Assembly: GCA_037074705.1 (NCBI GenBank)
Contig: CM073596.1
Location: forward strand, 26,510,001 to 26,574,000
Reading direction: 5' to 3'
Source: Zhengitettix transpicula
Lineage: Eukaryota; Arthropoda; Insecta; Orthoptera; Tetrigidae
Length of the DNA: 64,000 nt
Below, in pieces: positions 12,919-24,559 of this stretch. How positions within the stretch are numbered: position 1 is the first letter of the stretch; every line of letters starts with the position of its first letter. A model generated the notes under the pieces. That model was not told where the DNA came from. It was given only the letters and a program-made list of their open reading frames with translations, and searched no databases. The position numbers were made by a program, and so were the translations under genes.

Positions 12919-13930
12919 AGGGTAATATAAATACCACACAACGTTTCTGGGATCCTTTTCCCTTTCGTCAGGTGCTAAGAAGAGCCTAGAGAAACACATC
13001 TGGTCAGTTGACAACACTCAAAAGCGACTAAAACGTAACGACAATGGGAGAGCCGAAGGGTTAGCGTAACAATAAGGGAGCAACGCCAATGGGAAAACAG
13101 GGTTTATTGTAATAATAAGGGATCATAGCAATTATTGAGTTTGTACATTAATAACTGTGATGTTGGATTTAATGTGAAGCATCTCTGAAATGAGTCTGGA
13201 ATTGTACCTGGTGTCGATGTCTAAAATCTTAGCATTTTGCCAATCAAATGTATGTTTAGATCTGTTTATATGTTTCGATACTACTGATTGTTTATCAATT
13301 GGAAATTTGATGATAGATATATGTTCTTTGATAGTGTATTAAGGGAACGTTTCGTTTGCCCTATGTAGCAGGAATTACAATTAGAGCAAGTAGGTGTCAA
13401 GTGGGTCCTTGTGGTTTTAATCAAGTATGAAAGGGTATTAGTGGATCTGTAAATTATGGATATTTGATTTTCTTTGAATATTTGGACAAATTTGCGATGT
13501 AGAAATTTTTAATAAGGGAGTACGAGAAAAAATTTGGCTTGAGGTGTTTGGGGACGATTGACAGTAGGATGTTGGATTTTCTTCAGTCTGCTGTTTATGT
13601 TTTTAATAATAAAATTTAAAGAGTATTCATTGGAAATTAAAATGTTTCGGACAATAATTAAGTTGTGTTGATGGAACTTGGAGTCAGAAAGTAATATAAC
13701 TCTGTCTACAAAACTCCCTTTTTGAAGGATTATTAGGAAGATAATTGAGAACGTCCTGAGTATGTAGGTTTCCTGAACCAATTGGTGAGAATGAAAATAT
13801 TGTGAATGGATACGGTGACATCAAGGAAATTAAGAGAATGGTTAATTCCATTAAGGTAATAATTTTCATCGGTGATATCGATTTCTTTCAAGAACTGTGT
13901 GGGCCAGTAACGTTGCTTTTTATTCAACCA
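12919..13930 (-). mobile_element. Penelope-like retroelement (PLE), 5'-truncated, decayed
   Basis: Reading the - strand from 13930 down: a reverse-transcriptase tail (HSLNFLDVTVSIHN, then FRKPTY), after a frame change GSFVDRVILLSDSKFHQHN and NINSRLKKI, then a GIY-YIG endonuclease piece (TCSNCNSCYIGQTKRSLN) at about 13340-13400, and last a terminal segment with a hammerhead-like core at 12943-12971. This order (RT, GIY-YIG nuclease, terminal repeat) is the PLE order. Frameshifts and stops make it a dead copy. The RT catalytic part is missing. Confidence 0.82.
12935..12975 (-). ncRNA. Hammerhead-like core at a PLE end
   Basis: On the - strand: CACCTGACGA, then GGGA with a six-base loop and TCCC, then AGAAACGTTGTGTGG. 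The CTGANGA and GAAAC boxes and a GUU|GUG site able to pair with CAC are those of a hammerhead ribozyme. However, an AA/A internal loop sits where a G-C pair is normal, and helices I and III are very short. Hammerheads are known in PLEs of other animals. Activity is unproven. Confidence 0.4.
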
Positions 13931-15119
13931 CTTTTTAATCCATCGCGTTCGTACGACGTTAAGTTGGGTCTCGAGAAATTAAAGGGAGGAGTCAAACGTG
14001 AATAATACTGTACCGATATTATCGTGATTAGACGGCTGATGCAGCGATATGGGCTGAACTTTTGACTTTTCATTTCGGGTTCGTCGTCCGTGCGGGCGTT
14101 GAAGTTTCCGGCTGGCCGATGAATGAATGAATGGAACGGAGTCGCACTGCGTACCGTTATGCAACAAACAACCTGCCTCGTCGGAAATCCGCTAGCCATT
14201 CCCCTCCACATTCCTCTCTGCCTCATCCTCGTCTTCTCCGCTTTTCCTTCTACAGCCACTCCCAAAAAAAGATGTGACTGTTTACATGTGTCGAAATTGA
14301 GTGGTTAAGTAAATAGTCATCTCGTCTATCTCAGCCAATATTTTAAACGTGCAATAGTGCCTAATTTCACTCCACTATCTTCTCGTTTTACAACACATTG
14401 AGAAAGAATAAAAATATTCATTTCTACATGGCCACGTGAAAACAAAAAGTCTCACTTTTCGAAACTTTGTTCTCATTTACTGTAATACTCACTGGAATCC
14501 CACTATACAATTTAATTCATTTCCTCTACAGAAACTGAACTTATAAGGCAGGAATAGGAAAAATAAGACATAATTTTCCATAGAGAAAATTTACGTGGTG
14601 ACTAAACCGGTAAATATCGTTTCATTTTTTTTCCCTCGACTACATCGCAAAGGTTCCAACAGCATCTATATTATTGAAATAGTTTATATTTTTTATATAA
14701 CAACACTTTCTAAATTAATAAATCAATATAATGGACTAACGGAAAAGATTTATTAATTAACAATTGTAATTAATACAATTAGAACAAGTATGGCTTTTGG
14801 TTCCTAATTTGAGAACTGTGGAGGTGAATAATAAACCGAAGACGAGACATTAATGACTATTTAATATTATAATCCAAAATTTCTTCATTATTTCGATACT
14901 AAAATTCTAAAAAAAAAATTAGCATGTGGTGAAAAATGTTGTCAGCTTAAATTATGTACAACAAATACAAAATTATAATTTTATTGTATGTACTGCTAAG
15001 ATAGTAGGGTTCAAAAATGGTTTAACACGTAAAATTTATATAAATGTTAAAAATCAAGGTTTTGCTACCATGCCAGTTGTAACCGAATGAGATAGAGTTT
15101 ATAGAACATAAAAAAATTC
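13931..15119. other. Intergenic, nothing identified
   Basis: A GC-richer patch at 14030-14290 stands out from AT-rich flanks but has only short overlapping frames in both strands and no family signature. Confidence 0.35.
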
Positions 15120-15328
15120 CATTAACAGTTCTCGGATTTCACTCGGATGTAGCATATTTAAACGCGACGTTTCGACGACTAAAATCTCTGTCCTCATCTT
15201 CTAGGATGACTAAAAATAAATAAATGAATAATAAAAAAAATGACCAGAAGATGAAGACAGAGATTTCAGTCGCCGAAACGACGCGTTTAAATATGCTACA
15301 CCCGAGTGAAATCCGAGAACTGTTATTG
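15120..15328. repeat. Large imperfect palindrome (88-bp arms)
   Basis: 15120-15208 is the reverse complement of 15241-15328 with only a few mismatches, separated by a 32-bp A/T-rich spacer. The arms carry GAAACG next to a GACGCGTTTAAATATG block. It could be a foldback element or two retroelement ends joined head to head. Confidence 0.85.
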
Positions 15329-18300
15329 AACAATTACATCAGGAAATACTTCAATCTTTGATCGTAAAAAACATGTGAACTGTTTATTATATTATTATAG
15401 TCAGATAAATATCAATGATAACTATATTAATGTAATAATACTGTTGTCTGCACAATCGAGTTATTTTATATGTGGACGTTTCATGCATTAATGTATTTGA
15501 GCCCGATGTCATCTAAATTCCTCTCTATCACGAAAGAATGGTCGAATCGATTACGACGAAACTTTATATCGATGTTATACACAGGCGCGAGAAGGCTTCT
15601 AGCAATGTCAAACTGCCACACACTGGGACGTTCCAAAATCGGATTTAACTCATTTGACAGGGAATTTGATTGCTTTACGGGACTGCATGGTTTTCCTCTG
15701 AAATATTAACACCCGTATTAAATAAAAACTGTGTACTGAAATAACGCGGTAAAGAAAAAATTATAGTCTCAATCACTTTTACTATCAAATAAATTCACAA
15801 AAATCTGTTTGTGAAAAGCTAAGGACCGTGACAAATGTTTTCATTCTCTATGAAAGACTGGCACCCAGTTGGTCGCATATGGTTTTCCTTTAGTGAAGAT
15901 TAAGTATAAAGAAAATAGGGTTGAAGATATTAGAATCGTCTCAGCAGCGGTCAGTAAAATTGTCGGGGAAAGAGAAAATTGTTGACGTAAAAAACATTCA
16001 GGACGTAGAAGTACCTTTCTTTTTGGATTGGAACTCACAACTATGGTTATTTTTACTCTCACAAGTAAGATTGGTAAAGCGGGAGAAAACCACATGATAG
16101 TTCTTCGGTCCCTATAAGTCCAGAACCCAACAAATGGCTTTCCAATGCTACTCTACTCTAATAAGCTACCTGTTCCACTTTGAACGCGTTCGTTGATCCG
16201 TTGTGAAACCTGACAAGGCTGTTCCACATTACTTTTGCAAGACAGGCGAGATTTATAATCTGCAGAGGGATTGTTTATTACCTTCCCTCCTTCCTTTCGT
16301 CCCGAGGCACTGTGCAATTGTGCTAGGGGATCGTAATTATCATTGTATTCGCGAGCTTCGAACAATTCCGTGATCATCATCCGGCCATTTTTACTGGCCA
16401 AGGTTCAACTAAGCATTCACTAGTAGTTTGTTCAGCGTCCTCCCATTTTCTCCTCATGAATATTTATCAAGGTCCATTCTTTCTGGCAGTAACCACGCCA
16501 TTCATTTTTCTCCTGATTGTTGTAGTCTTATATGACTACGTCATTTTTACTTAATTGACGCGGGCAACGTTCACATGTCGTTCTATAATATAACACGACA
16601 TCCAACATCAGACATTATCCTGTTGACTTTTCTGAATCCTGATATTCCTAACCATTTTTTTTCAATTATCCATAGTTTCCTAAAGATTATCAAAGACCTT
16701 GATCGTGGAGTTTCGAAAATATTTTTAACCATTATACTTGACAAGTATTTCTCGGAGGAGGAAAACATAGTTATCTTATTTCTTTACATGTTGCTTGTAA
16801 CGGTAATCTCAATTTAATATTGAATAAACCAGCTGTTGAGATTTCACCTCTCACTCCGCACTGAATGAGCTTTTGTGGCCGCGGTACAAAGGTCTATCAA
16901 CTATAAGTTTTTCCTTTTCATCTCGTCTCGGAGATCATGATCAACGTATTAAGATCTCCAGATATAAAATCCATTTAAAGCTCTGAGTTGTACATTCAAC
17001 GGCTTCGTCTCTGCTAATCCCGAAAGAAATTAGGACATTTTTCAAATATTTGCATTTCTCTCTTTGCAGACATCGTAAAGATAAAGCTAATGATGATGAA
17101 AGTCAATTATACATCTCGGCAAGTGATATTTAATTACTGTGCTGGTTAATTAGTCATAACCTCTGTGTGTGTGTGAATGACCTTCCTGTCCTTACGGCGT
17201 TATTTTTGTGGGCCAGTGGTGCTAACAAGGCTTTAATTATCAATTTCACCTGCAGAAACACAAGTTTGAATTATGAAGGAAGAGCGAGAGAGAGATTTAC
17301 AGTCACGACAATTATGAGAATTTTCGAACGCGAATTAGGGACACAGAAACAATGAAACACTGATCATGAAAGCAGGCAAATGAAATTACACCACCTATAA
17401 TACGCCAGAAATATGTTGTTAAAATTTTAAACGATCGAAAGCAACTTTCAATTTGATCATTTTCAGATAAGATACATACTTCTTTTCAGATGAGTAACTA
17501 ACCAGTATTCTTCATTCTTTAAACTTTTCAATTCCTGTAGCTAAATGATTAATATTCCTTAAAGTTTGGTTTGAGATACAAGCTCGAGATTATTAAAATT
17601 CCATACAGAAAATAAAATGAAGGAAAAAAAAACATTCACTCAATTTTTTTTTATAATATACTTATTTTAAATATTTTTTGTCTTTGTACGACATAGTTTG
17701 AAAAATTATTTTCTGATTTTAAGGTAATAAAATTTATTCGCCTTAACTATGTTATTCAATTTAAAATATTTTATATAATTAATAATAACCATATTTAACT
17801 GTCATAAAGTACGTATTATTATTATTACTTTTTACGAGAGATTTCGCAAATTTTTCCATTTATCATTCTATAAAAATATTTTATATACACTTCTAATAAA
17901 GTATTATAAAATAGGTAGTATACATACTAAATTTCAAATATTGCCAGTTACGAAATAATGAGTATACACGTACTTTAGTGTACACACGCGGAATAAATTA
18001 CTTGGGGGTTATTATTCATTTTATATAAAAAAATTTACCTGTATGTACATAGCCGGTTATTGACAATTTTTAATTAGAGCATTAAATTTAGGATAGTTTC
18101 TTATTAAATATTTGAATCGTTAACGGCTGTATATATACTAAATAAATAGTCAGAATTAAATAAGTAATTATTAATTTATTAATAGTGAAGAGATAAATTA
18201 AAACACCCCCTAAACAGGAGAATTTAAATTTAAAAACTAGAAACTATAACCACATTAGTAATTTTAAACCTCAATTCTAAAAAGAAACGGCACTTTCTAT

Positions 18301-19214
18301 TTATTCATCACCAAATTACGAACCATCAGACAGACACGAATAATATTATACCTTTATAAACGTAAAATTTTGGAAGCTATTCACATTAATAAAAACGGAA
18401 GTAAAATTATACGTGCTCGCAGTGAAAATGGTTATATTGGCAAATTTTACGTTAATGTTAAAAATCACTTGCAATACTAAATAACATATAAGAGAATATT
18501 TAAATAAATAGTACCATGGTTAACTTACATTTAAAATTTTACTCTACAACATCAATAATTTAAATTTTTGCAAATATGCGAACACTAAAACGTATAAAAC
18601 TAATTTTTTTTTCAAAAATTATGTCCTACATATTTATATTCTAAGCTGAAAGTGATTTCATTGTTAAATGTTTTCAGCAACACCCTACAATTTTTATACT
18701 TACTACAAATTGGTTTAAAGTAAAAATATATTTAATTTTCAGTATGCAAACTCTAGATTTTTTCCTTTGGAAATATTTGTAGTGGTTAATTCGTTCGAGT
18801 GTTAACCTGATCGTCGTACAGACTCGAGGGAATAAAAAATTAAACGGATTACGCTTTGTGTAGCCTTCCTCCATTCTCTACGTGTGAGAGTAAATGTGTG
18901 AGTTCACGATCGATGGGCTTTGAAGGACATCACAATGGACAAATTCGTGGTCCTACAAGATACAAAACCGTTCCTTCCGCGTCTCTCTTTCGTGAGGAAA
19001 CACTTTTTATAACCTGTGAGGTACGCTTCTATTTAACCGGAGAATTTAGCGTAGAGTAAACAAAAAAAAAGGGAGGGGAAGCTGAAGCACGTAAGTGTTT
19101 GGGAAGTAAATCGTTCAAGGTACAGAGGCTCGTGAAAAAAGAAAGTAGTACCTCAAAAAAAAATTATAACTGTATCTTTTAACTTGAAAGAAACAAATAC
19201 TGTGAATTTTATGA
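15329..19214. other. Intergenic, nothing identified
   Basis: AT-rich with moderate-GC patches at 16150-16400 and 17160-17350. The frames there start at non-ATG codons or show no conserved pattern. Confidence 0.35.
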
Positions 19215-19350
19215 ACTATCCAAATATTTCAGTCAGATAAAGAAGTAGCCAATTTACAAACAAAATTAAGGGATAAAATAAATTGCACATCTAATACCAC
19301 TTAATTCTGTCTCTTAATTTTCTACTTCTTTATCTAATTAATATTTATGT
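19215..19350. mobile_element. Short inverted-repeat element
   Basis: The left arm has CAGATAAAGAAGTAGCCAAT and the right arm its inverted relative ending CTACTTCTTTATCTAATTAA. Same terminal family as 777-1290 and 60765-60965, but the centre is only about 50 bp and the hammerhead-like core is gone. Looks like a deletion derivative. Confidence 0.5.
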
Positions 19351-20230
19351 AACACTGACGTTTTATATTTGAGGTACAAATTATTAATCTACATTTTCCC
19401 TTTTAACACGTTATTATTATTTGTATTTTATTACTATTATTATTAAAGTTAAACTTCAAAACGTTAATTTTAATTGTTGGAATTTATTTAAATACATTTC
19501 AGCCGATACTCACTACTTCGTGATTAAATAAACCCATATTTCACATTAATTTCTTTCCAACAAGGGACCGATGATATAATTCTAATTTGTGAATCATTTA
19601 ATGTATATTATTTAATTCTAGATATTTTCGTCTGAACTATTGAAAATAAAAATAAACGGCCTTGAATTTACAAACATTAAAATATGTATTTATATTAAAT
19701 ACATTTTTCGTTTCTTATATTGTAACTTACTAAGAAATTCACATAAATATAAGAGATATTATTTTACAGAGAAATTAAAATATAAAGGAAAATAATTATG
19801 AATTGAATTGCCTCACATCAGTCCCAGAAAAAAATTATATATTTTCGAACAATTTATTTTTTTGAAGAAACTTTCCAATGTATTTAATAATTGTCCAAAA
19901 AATATTGGAACTGATCATATAAGCTTTTACAATAATTATTTTGTAAAATTAAATTGCTGAAAGCTTTTTCAACATAATAAACGTCTCCAAAAATTATAGA
20001 TTTTTATTTCCTGCGACTGATATAAAAATATTTAATTAATAATTAGATTTTAAATATAAGTTGACAGTAGTTGTTGAAAATAAAATTATATTCATTTATC
20101 TTCAAGGGTGAAATATATGTTCAAGAAAATAGAAATCGTTACAAATTCGTCAAGTAAAAATTTATACGTTTCAATGGCCACGATAATTTTTCCGGTAATT
20201 AAAATTTCACTATTTGGTTTATGCAATAAC

Positions 20231-20384
20231 GCTATATATACCTTTGATATGTATCCATAGCGTATAAATATACCTGAAACAAACTAAATCGTGGCGCTGC
20301 AGCTTATTCGACAACTCGCGATCGACTGAGTTCACTAAGAGAACGTATTTCGATGCCCGCTCACTCGAGCCGCCGGAAAATAAG
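20231..20384 (+). promoter_or_regulatory. Candidate TATA promoter and first exon
   Basis: TATAAATA at 20263-20270 lies about 90 bp before ATGCCCGCTCACTCGAGC at 20353, which runs open to a donor (AATAAG|GTAATT) at 20385. The sequence between is GC-richer than its flanks. If real, it would be a first exon encoding about ten residues of an unidentified + strand gene. No downstream exon was found. Confidence 0.25.
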
Positions 20385-23339
20385 GTAATTTGTTATATGT
20401 TTACTTAATGAGTCGTGTAAACTGTATAGCAATTGTAATTCTTTCGAAAATGCAAATCTATGTACATGGCGACTAGTGTAACTAATTCCTCCATAATCGT
20501 GATGTGGCTTCATATTCATAATCGCCATGTTATAGAAACACAAACTGGAAAATAATTCATTTCACAAAACGTTTGCTGTCCAGATGTCGACAGTTTACGG
20601 TTTCTTAAATGTTCTTTTCCCTTTACGAGTGATGTTTTCGCACTACATTTGCGCTTGTTCTCACACGACTAGTAGCAAAGAGAAAGATACACGTGCTCCG
20701 CATCCTTAACACGGGAAACAACGGTTGTCTGGAAGCCTCATAAAAGGAATAATTGCTTGCCTTAATATGGGACTCGGGAACAAAGTCTTCTCAGGTGTTC
20801 CAAACAAACGAACCATTCCCACTCCTCTCACAGAATTATATTGGGCTTACACTCACCATCATCAGCTGTTTTACCCCGTACCGTTAAAGTGTAAGTTTAT
20901 CTTAATCACATTTTCATGGTATTTATGTACTGCCAACTTGTTTCTCTCCTTTTCTTTCCACAGTGTCATTTCTTATACAGTTATGTACGATTTCTTTATC
21001 GTATATTTTCAATTAAATTTGATTTGCTAAAAAATTATTCAAGATTTTAAATATCTTTATCGTTGAATTTTCTTTACACATATTTTAACAATTTATGATA
21101 ACTGTCAGACACACAAAATTTAACCTTTGTTTTAACATTCGTGTGTCTCGTTCTTCGTTGTCCCGCGTTGATGCGCGTTATTTCATGATACCCTCGATGG
21201 GGCAAATATTATATCTCCGCGGCGCCTCCAAGATCACACCAACTTTCCTCGCTTGCTTAGGACATATATTTATATATATCCTGCACGTACACAACAACGG
21301 GCCGGACAGAACCCACCGGACACAATCAGCTGAACCTCAGAACAGAAAACAGACCAGTTAAGCTTCATCAACATCTTGGCCTACGTTTTCTCCAGAGTTT
21401 ATAAATTTACCCAATTAAAATTAATGGAGGTGAAAACCCGAAAGTGACTTGTTCCCAGAAGGATCAAGTCGATCATAAAGCACCTCACCTGGCACCATTA
21501 GCAGAAAGTTTGTGGTGAAAGGGTCGTTTCAATAGCTCATTACTGTGGGTCCGCCTCTAACGAGTCTTCCTTCTTCCTAATAACCTTCGCGGCACAATGG
21601 CACTGCATTTTCGCACACTGCTCTGATTATTAATGTACGTGTGTTTCGAGTGTTGTTACCGTTTTCCATCAACAGTGCCTTCAGCTACTCCAAATGTGTG
21701 AACCAATGGCCATGTAGGAGGCTTTTTGCAGATTAAGTTCTTTACTCGAAAAATTCACATTTCAAATACTCTAATTAACTAAACGTTTGAGGAAGACGAA
21801 AAGTATTCTGAATGCCTTTTCCAGGTGATCTGTAATTAATTTAAGCAATACTCTAAATTCTTTTTTATATTTAATTAAATCATTTATTTTGGCATCAATC
21901 ATACTTTCATTAACCATATACATCATTCAGTAAACTGATAAAGATGAAACATAGAAATTAAGTAAAGTAAACTGTAATGATTCAAAACTCAGAAAGATCC
22001 ACATTTTATTTCTAGTCAGTTTGAGCCCGAGGCAAGACATTGTTAACTTTGGTTTACCGCGTCAGCATGTAGTAAGAATTTAATTTAATTGCCGTCTGAA
22101 GAGCAATGAAGAAACATTCATTTGACTGAGGGCGTCGTTTATATATCTCAGGATTAAGCACCATTTGAAAATAGGACGAAATATGATTTGACTGAGGAAG
22201 TCGTTTAAGTATTTTCATTTCATGTTATTTGAATATAAATTTGGCTAAGTTGTTGCTTAAACTTTAATGGTGATTGGATTTTCAACTATACTTTTGAGTT
22301 ACGTGGTTATTGCCTGTTATTTCTGCCTTGTATAGGAGTTTTTATGTTCCTGCGAATTAGTAATCTATTTTTTTCTTTATAATGTGACAATCATAATTTT
22401 TGTTATGATATGACCCTAAAATACAAATTGTGTTTAATATAAGTGCTATAAAAATAAAATTGTCTTTATTCTGCCCTTTATATAAAATTATTTTTTTCCA
22501 AATAAAGTAGCATTGAGCAATAAAAAAGTGATGAAGTATTTTAAAGAAATACTAGTTAGTATTCAAATTATATCCATCGATAAAGTTGTTCCTGTCAGAT
22601 TTTTATTCATTTAACAAAGTCATTGATATATCGCCTGGTATTAATGATTGATCTAGAAATATTAAGGCGGGTGTGTTCGAGAGAGAAAGCTGACATGTGT
22701 TCGGAGAAAGGAGCGGAAAGTGTTTTTGATATAGTGTGTGTTCCTTTAAAACTATTCACATGTGTGAAAATCAACGAGTGCACTCGCTCCCATGCACGTA
22801 GCCGCGAAAGTGATGTGCCTAGGAATTATGCAGGCAGATGATAGAGTCGAGACTGCTGGGCGAAAGTTGAGGAGGAGGATTAATAAATCAAAGGAGAGGA
22901 TCTTCCAACAGGAAACGAGCTCGTGAGAGACAGGAAAAGGCGAAATCATAAATCTCGATAGAAGCCGCTTGTGGAAGCTTTTCCTATGAGTTAAATAAGT
23001 TCAAAGTACTAATTATAATATCATTAGAACTCATATTTGAATCATGAGGAAGACAGTACAATGGTGTAAAATGTTTATCAAAATAGTTTTTCTCTTACAT
23101 TGATTGTAATCTGTTGGTTTCAATTCATGCATTATAGCAGAGATTCGAGGTAGATGGAAGTCTAAAAGCTTCTCATCAAGGGGTCGATAATAAATTTTTC
23201 TCTTTTAAAATTATATTTAAACTTAAGGAATACATTTATTAGATATAAATTGTTTTAATAGGGTGACCTGATCCACGCATGCTGTCGTAAGGAGATTATA
23301 GGGGATTTAGTCGACGTTCAAGCCATTTTTTGAGTAAAG
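20385..23339. other. Intergenic, nothing identified
   Basis: No coding signature. Two imperfect copies of TTTGACTGAGG-GTCGTTTA lie about 70 bp apart (22119-22215). GC-richer patches at 21130-21360 and 22660-22980 have no recognisable content. Confidence 0.35.
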
Positions 23340-23404
23340 ACTTTCACGGATACTTTTTTTTTAGTTGGCATGTTAGTTGGAATGTTTCCAACAAGGTTGT
23401 TTTA

Positions 23405-23640
23405 AATTAGAAATATTTAAGGCAAGCTTTTAATTCCCTTTTTGATTGTCCTATGTAACAAACATTGCAGTCTGTACAGGAAATTTTATACATTAAAATT
23501 TGATTATTACACCATTTGTTCATCCGTTAATCTCAGCAACATTTATGACTGTAATCTCAAATAACCTCTTTGGTCTCCTCTTATGTTTATCTTTGTAAAA
23601 TCATCGTTTCTGCTTATTTGTAGAAGTTCACGTATTGTGC
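23405..23640 (-). mobile_element. PLE fragment (GIY-YIG endonuclease piece)
   Basis: The - strand at 23425-23492 reads ISCTDCNVCYIGQSKRELKA, the cysteine pair and YIG box of the PLE endonuclease. The upstream - strand (23510-23640) has a frame with TIRELLQISRN that could be the preceding linker, but this is weaker. It is a different copy from 12919-13930, with different residues around the same motif. Confidence 0.65.
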
Positions 23641-24214
23641 AAGAAACTTAGTTTATTAAAAAAAATTGTTTAATTAATGTGCAAGTAATTTTTTGTTTAT
23701 AATTAATACTTCACTGACTTCTTGGTCATTATATATGATTAATTTTTAATGCCAGTTAAAAGAGTGTAAATAAATTTGAAAATATTGACCTTCTAAATTC
23801 TGAGTGTTATAATTGGGGATGTTTTAAATAGAATAGAAAAAAGTGTGGGACAGTTACTTTGGAGAAATGTATCAAGGAGACCTGTGCTATTGGTTAAATG
23901 ATACAAGGAAGATAGAATGTTAAAGGCAGCACCGATATTATCACACAATTGTTCAGTATTAGATTACTAATTATTAATATAAACAAATATTATAAAATAG
24001 CAGATCAGCTTTAGTCCATGGTCACTGATCTTAGGTGACTGTGATAAGAGCGGTCGTTGATGGTACCGCAAGTGGCAGAACCAAGAACTGGAAACACGTG
24101 GAAGCAATTCGAGGCGGACGAGAAGAGTCGACCTTTTAGGGACTGGTTTCTAGCCGGTACGGTATAGCTTTCCAACAAGACACGACACGACTCTACGCGG
24201 GTGCACAACTAGAT

Positions 24215-24526
24215 ATGCAAAATAGCTTCTTCCTCAAGAGGAAGGTGAACACCGTCGCTTCCTTCCATTTCAAGAATCCTCGATCCGCGCACCTTAACAT
24301 GGAAAAAGATGCCGTGTTTGTTCAGACTAGGTCAAGATGGGGACTGAAACGTAAAACAGAGGTCTGGAAAGCTTTCAAGAAATACAAATACAGCTGCAGG
24401 GATTCTCGAAAGGTCACCAGATTGGACTCGGAGGTGATAGAAAGTACGAATCCGACGACACACGTAATTGATTCAAACGATCTCAGCAGAAATGAGAAGT
24501 CTTTGGAAAATATATTGGAAAATTGA
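24215..24526 (+). CDS. Unrecognised 103-codon ORF, doubtful
   Basis: ATG-initiated, lysine/arginine-rich, in a GC-richer patch (24000-24560). It contains FKKYKYSCRDSRKVTRLDSE and ends at TGA. No domain is recognised, and there are no signal or membrane segments. It could be a single exon, an old retroelement piece or chance. Codon use was not tested. Confidence 0.15.
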   Translation: MQNSFFLKRKVNTVASFHFKNPRSAHLNMEKDAVFVQTRSRWGLKRKTEVWKAFKKYKYSCRDSRKVTRLDSEVIESTNPTTHVIDSNDLSRNEKSLENILEN

Positions 24527-24559
24527 GAAATGTACGATGTTATCAACTGTCGGGAACCA

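Noticed and set aside
15139..15333. ORF across the palindrome
   Set aside because: Produced by the inverted repeat and its spacer; no family match.
16153..16401. 82-codon ORF on the - strand
   Set aside because: Non-ATG start, no splice sites or known motif.
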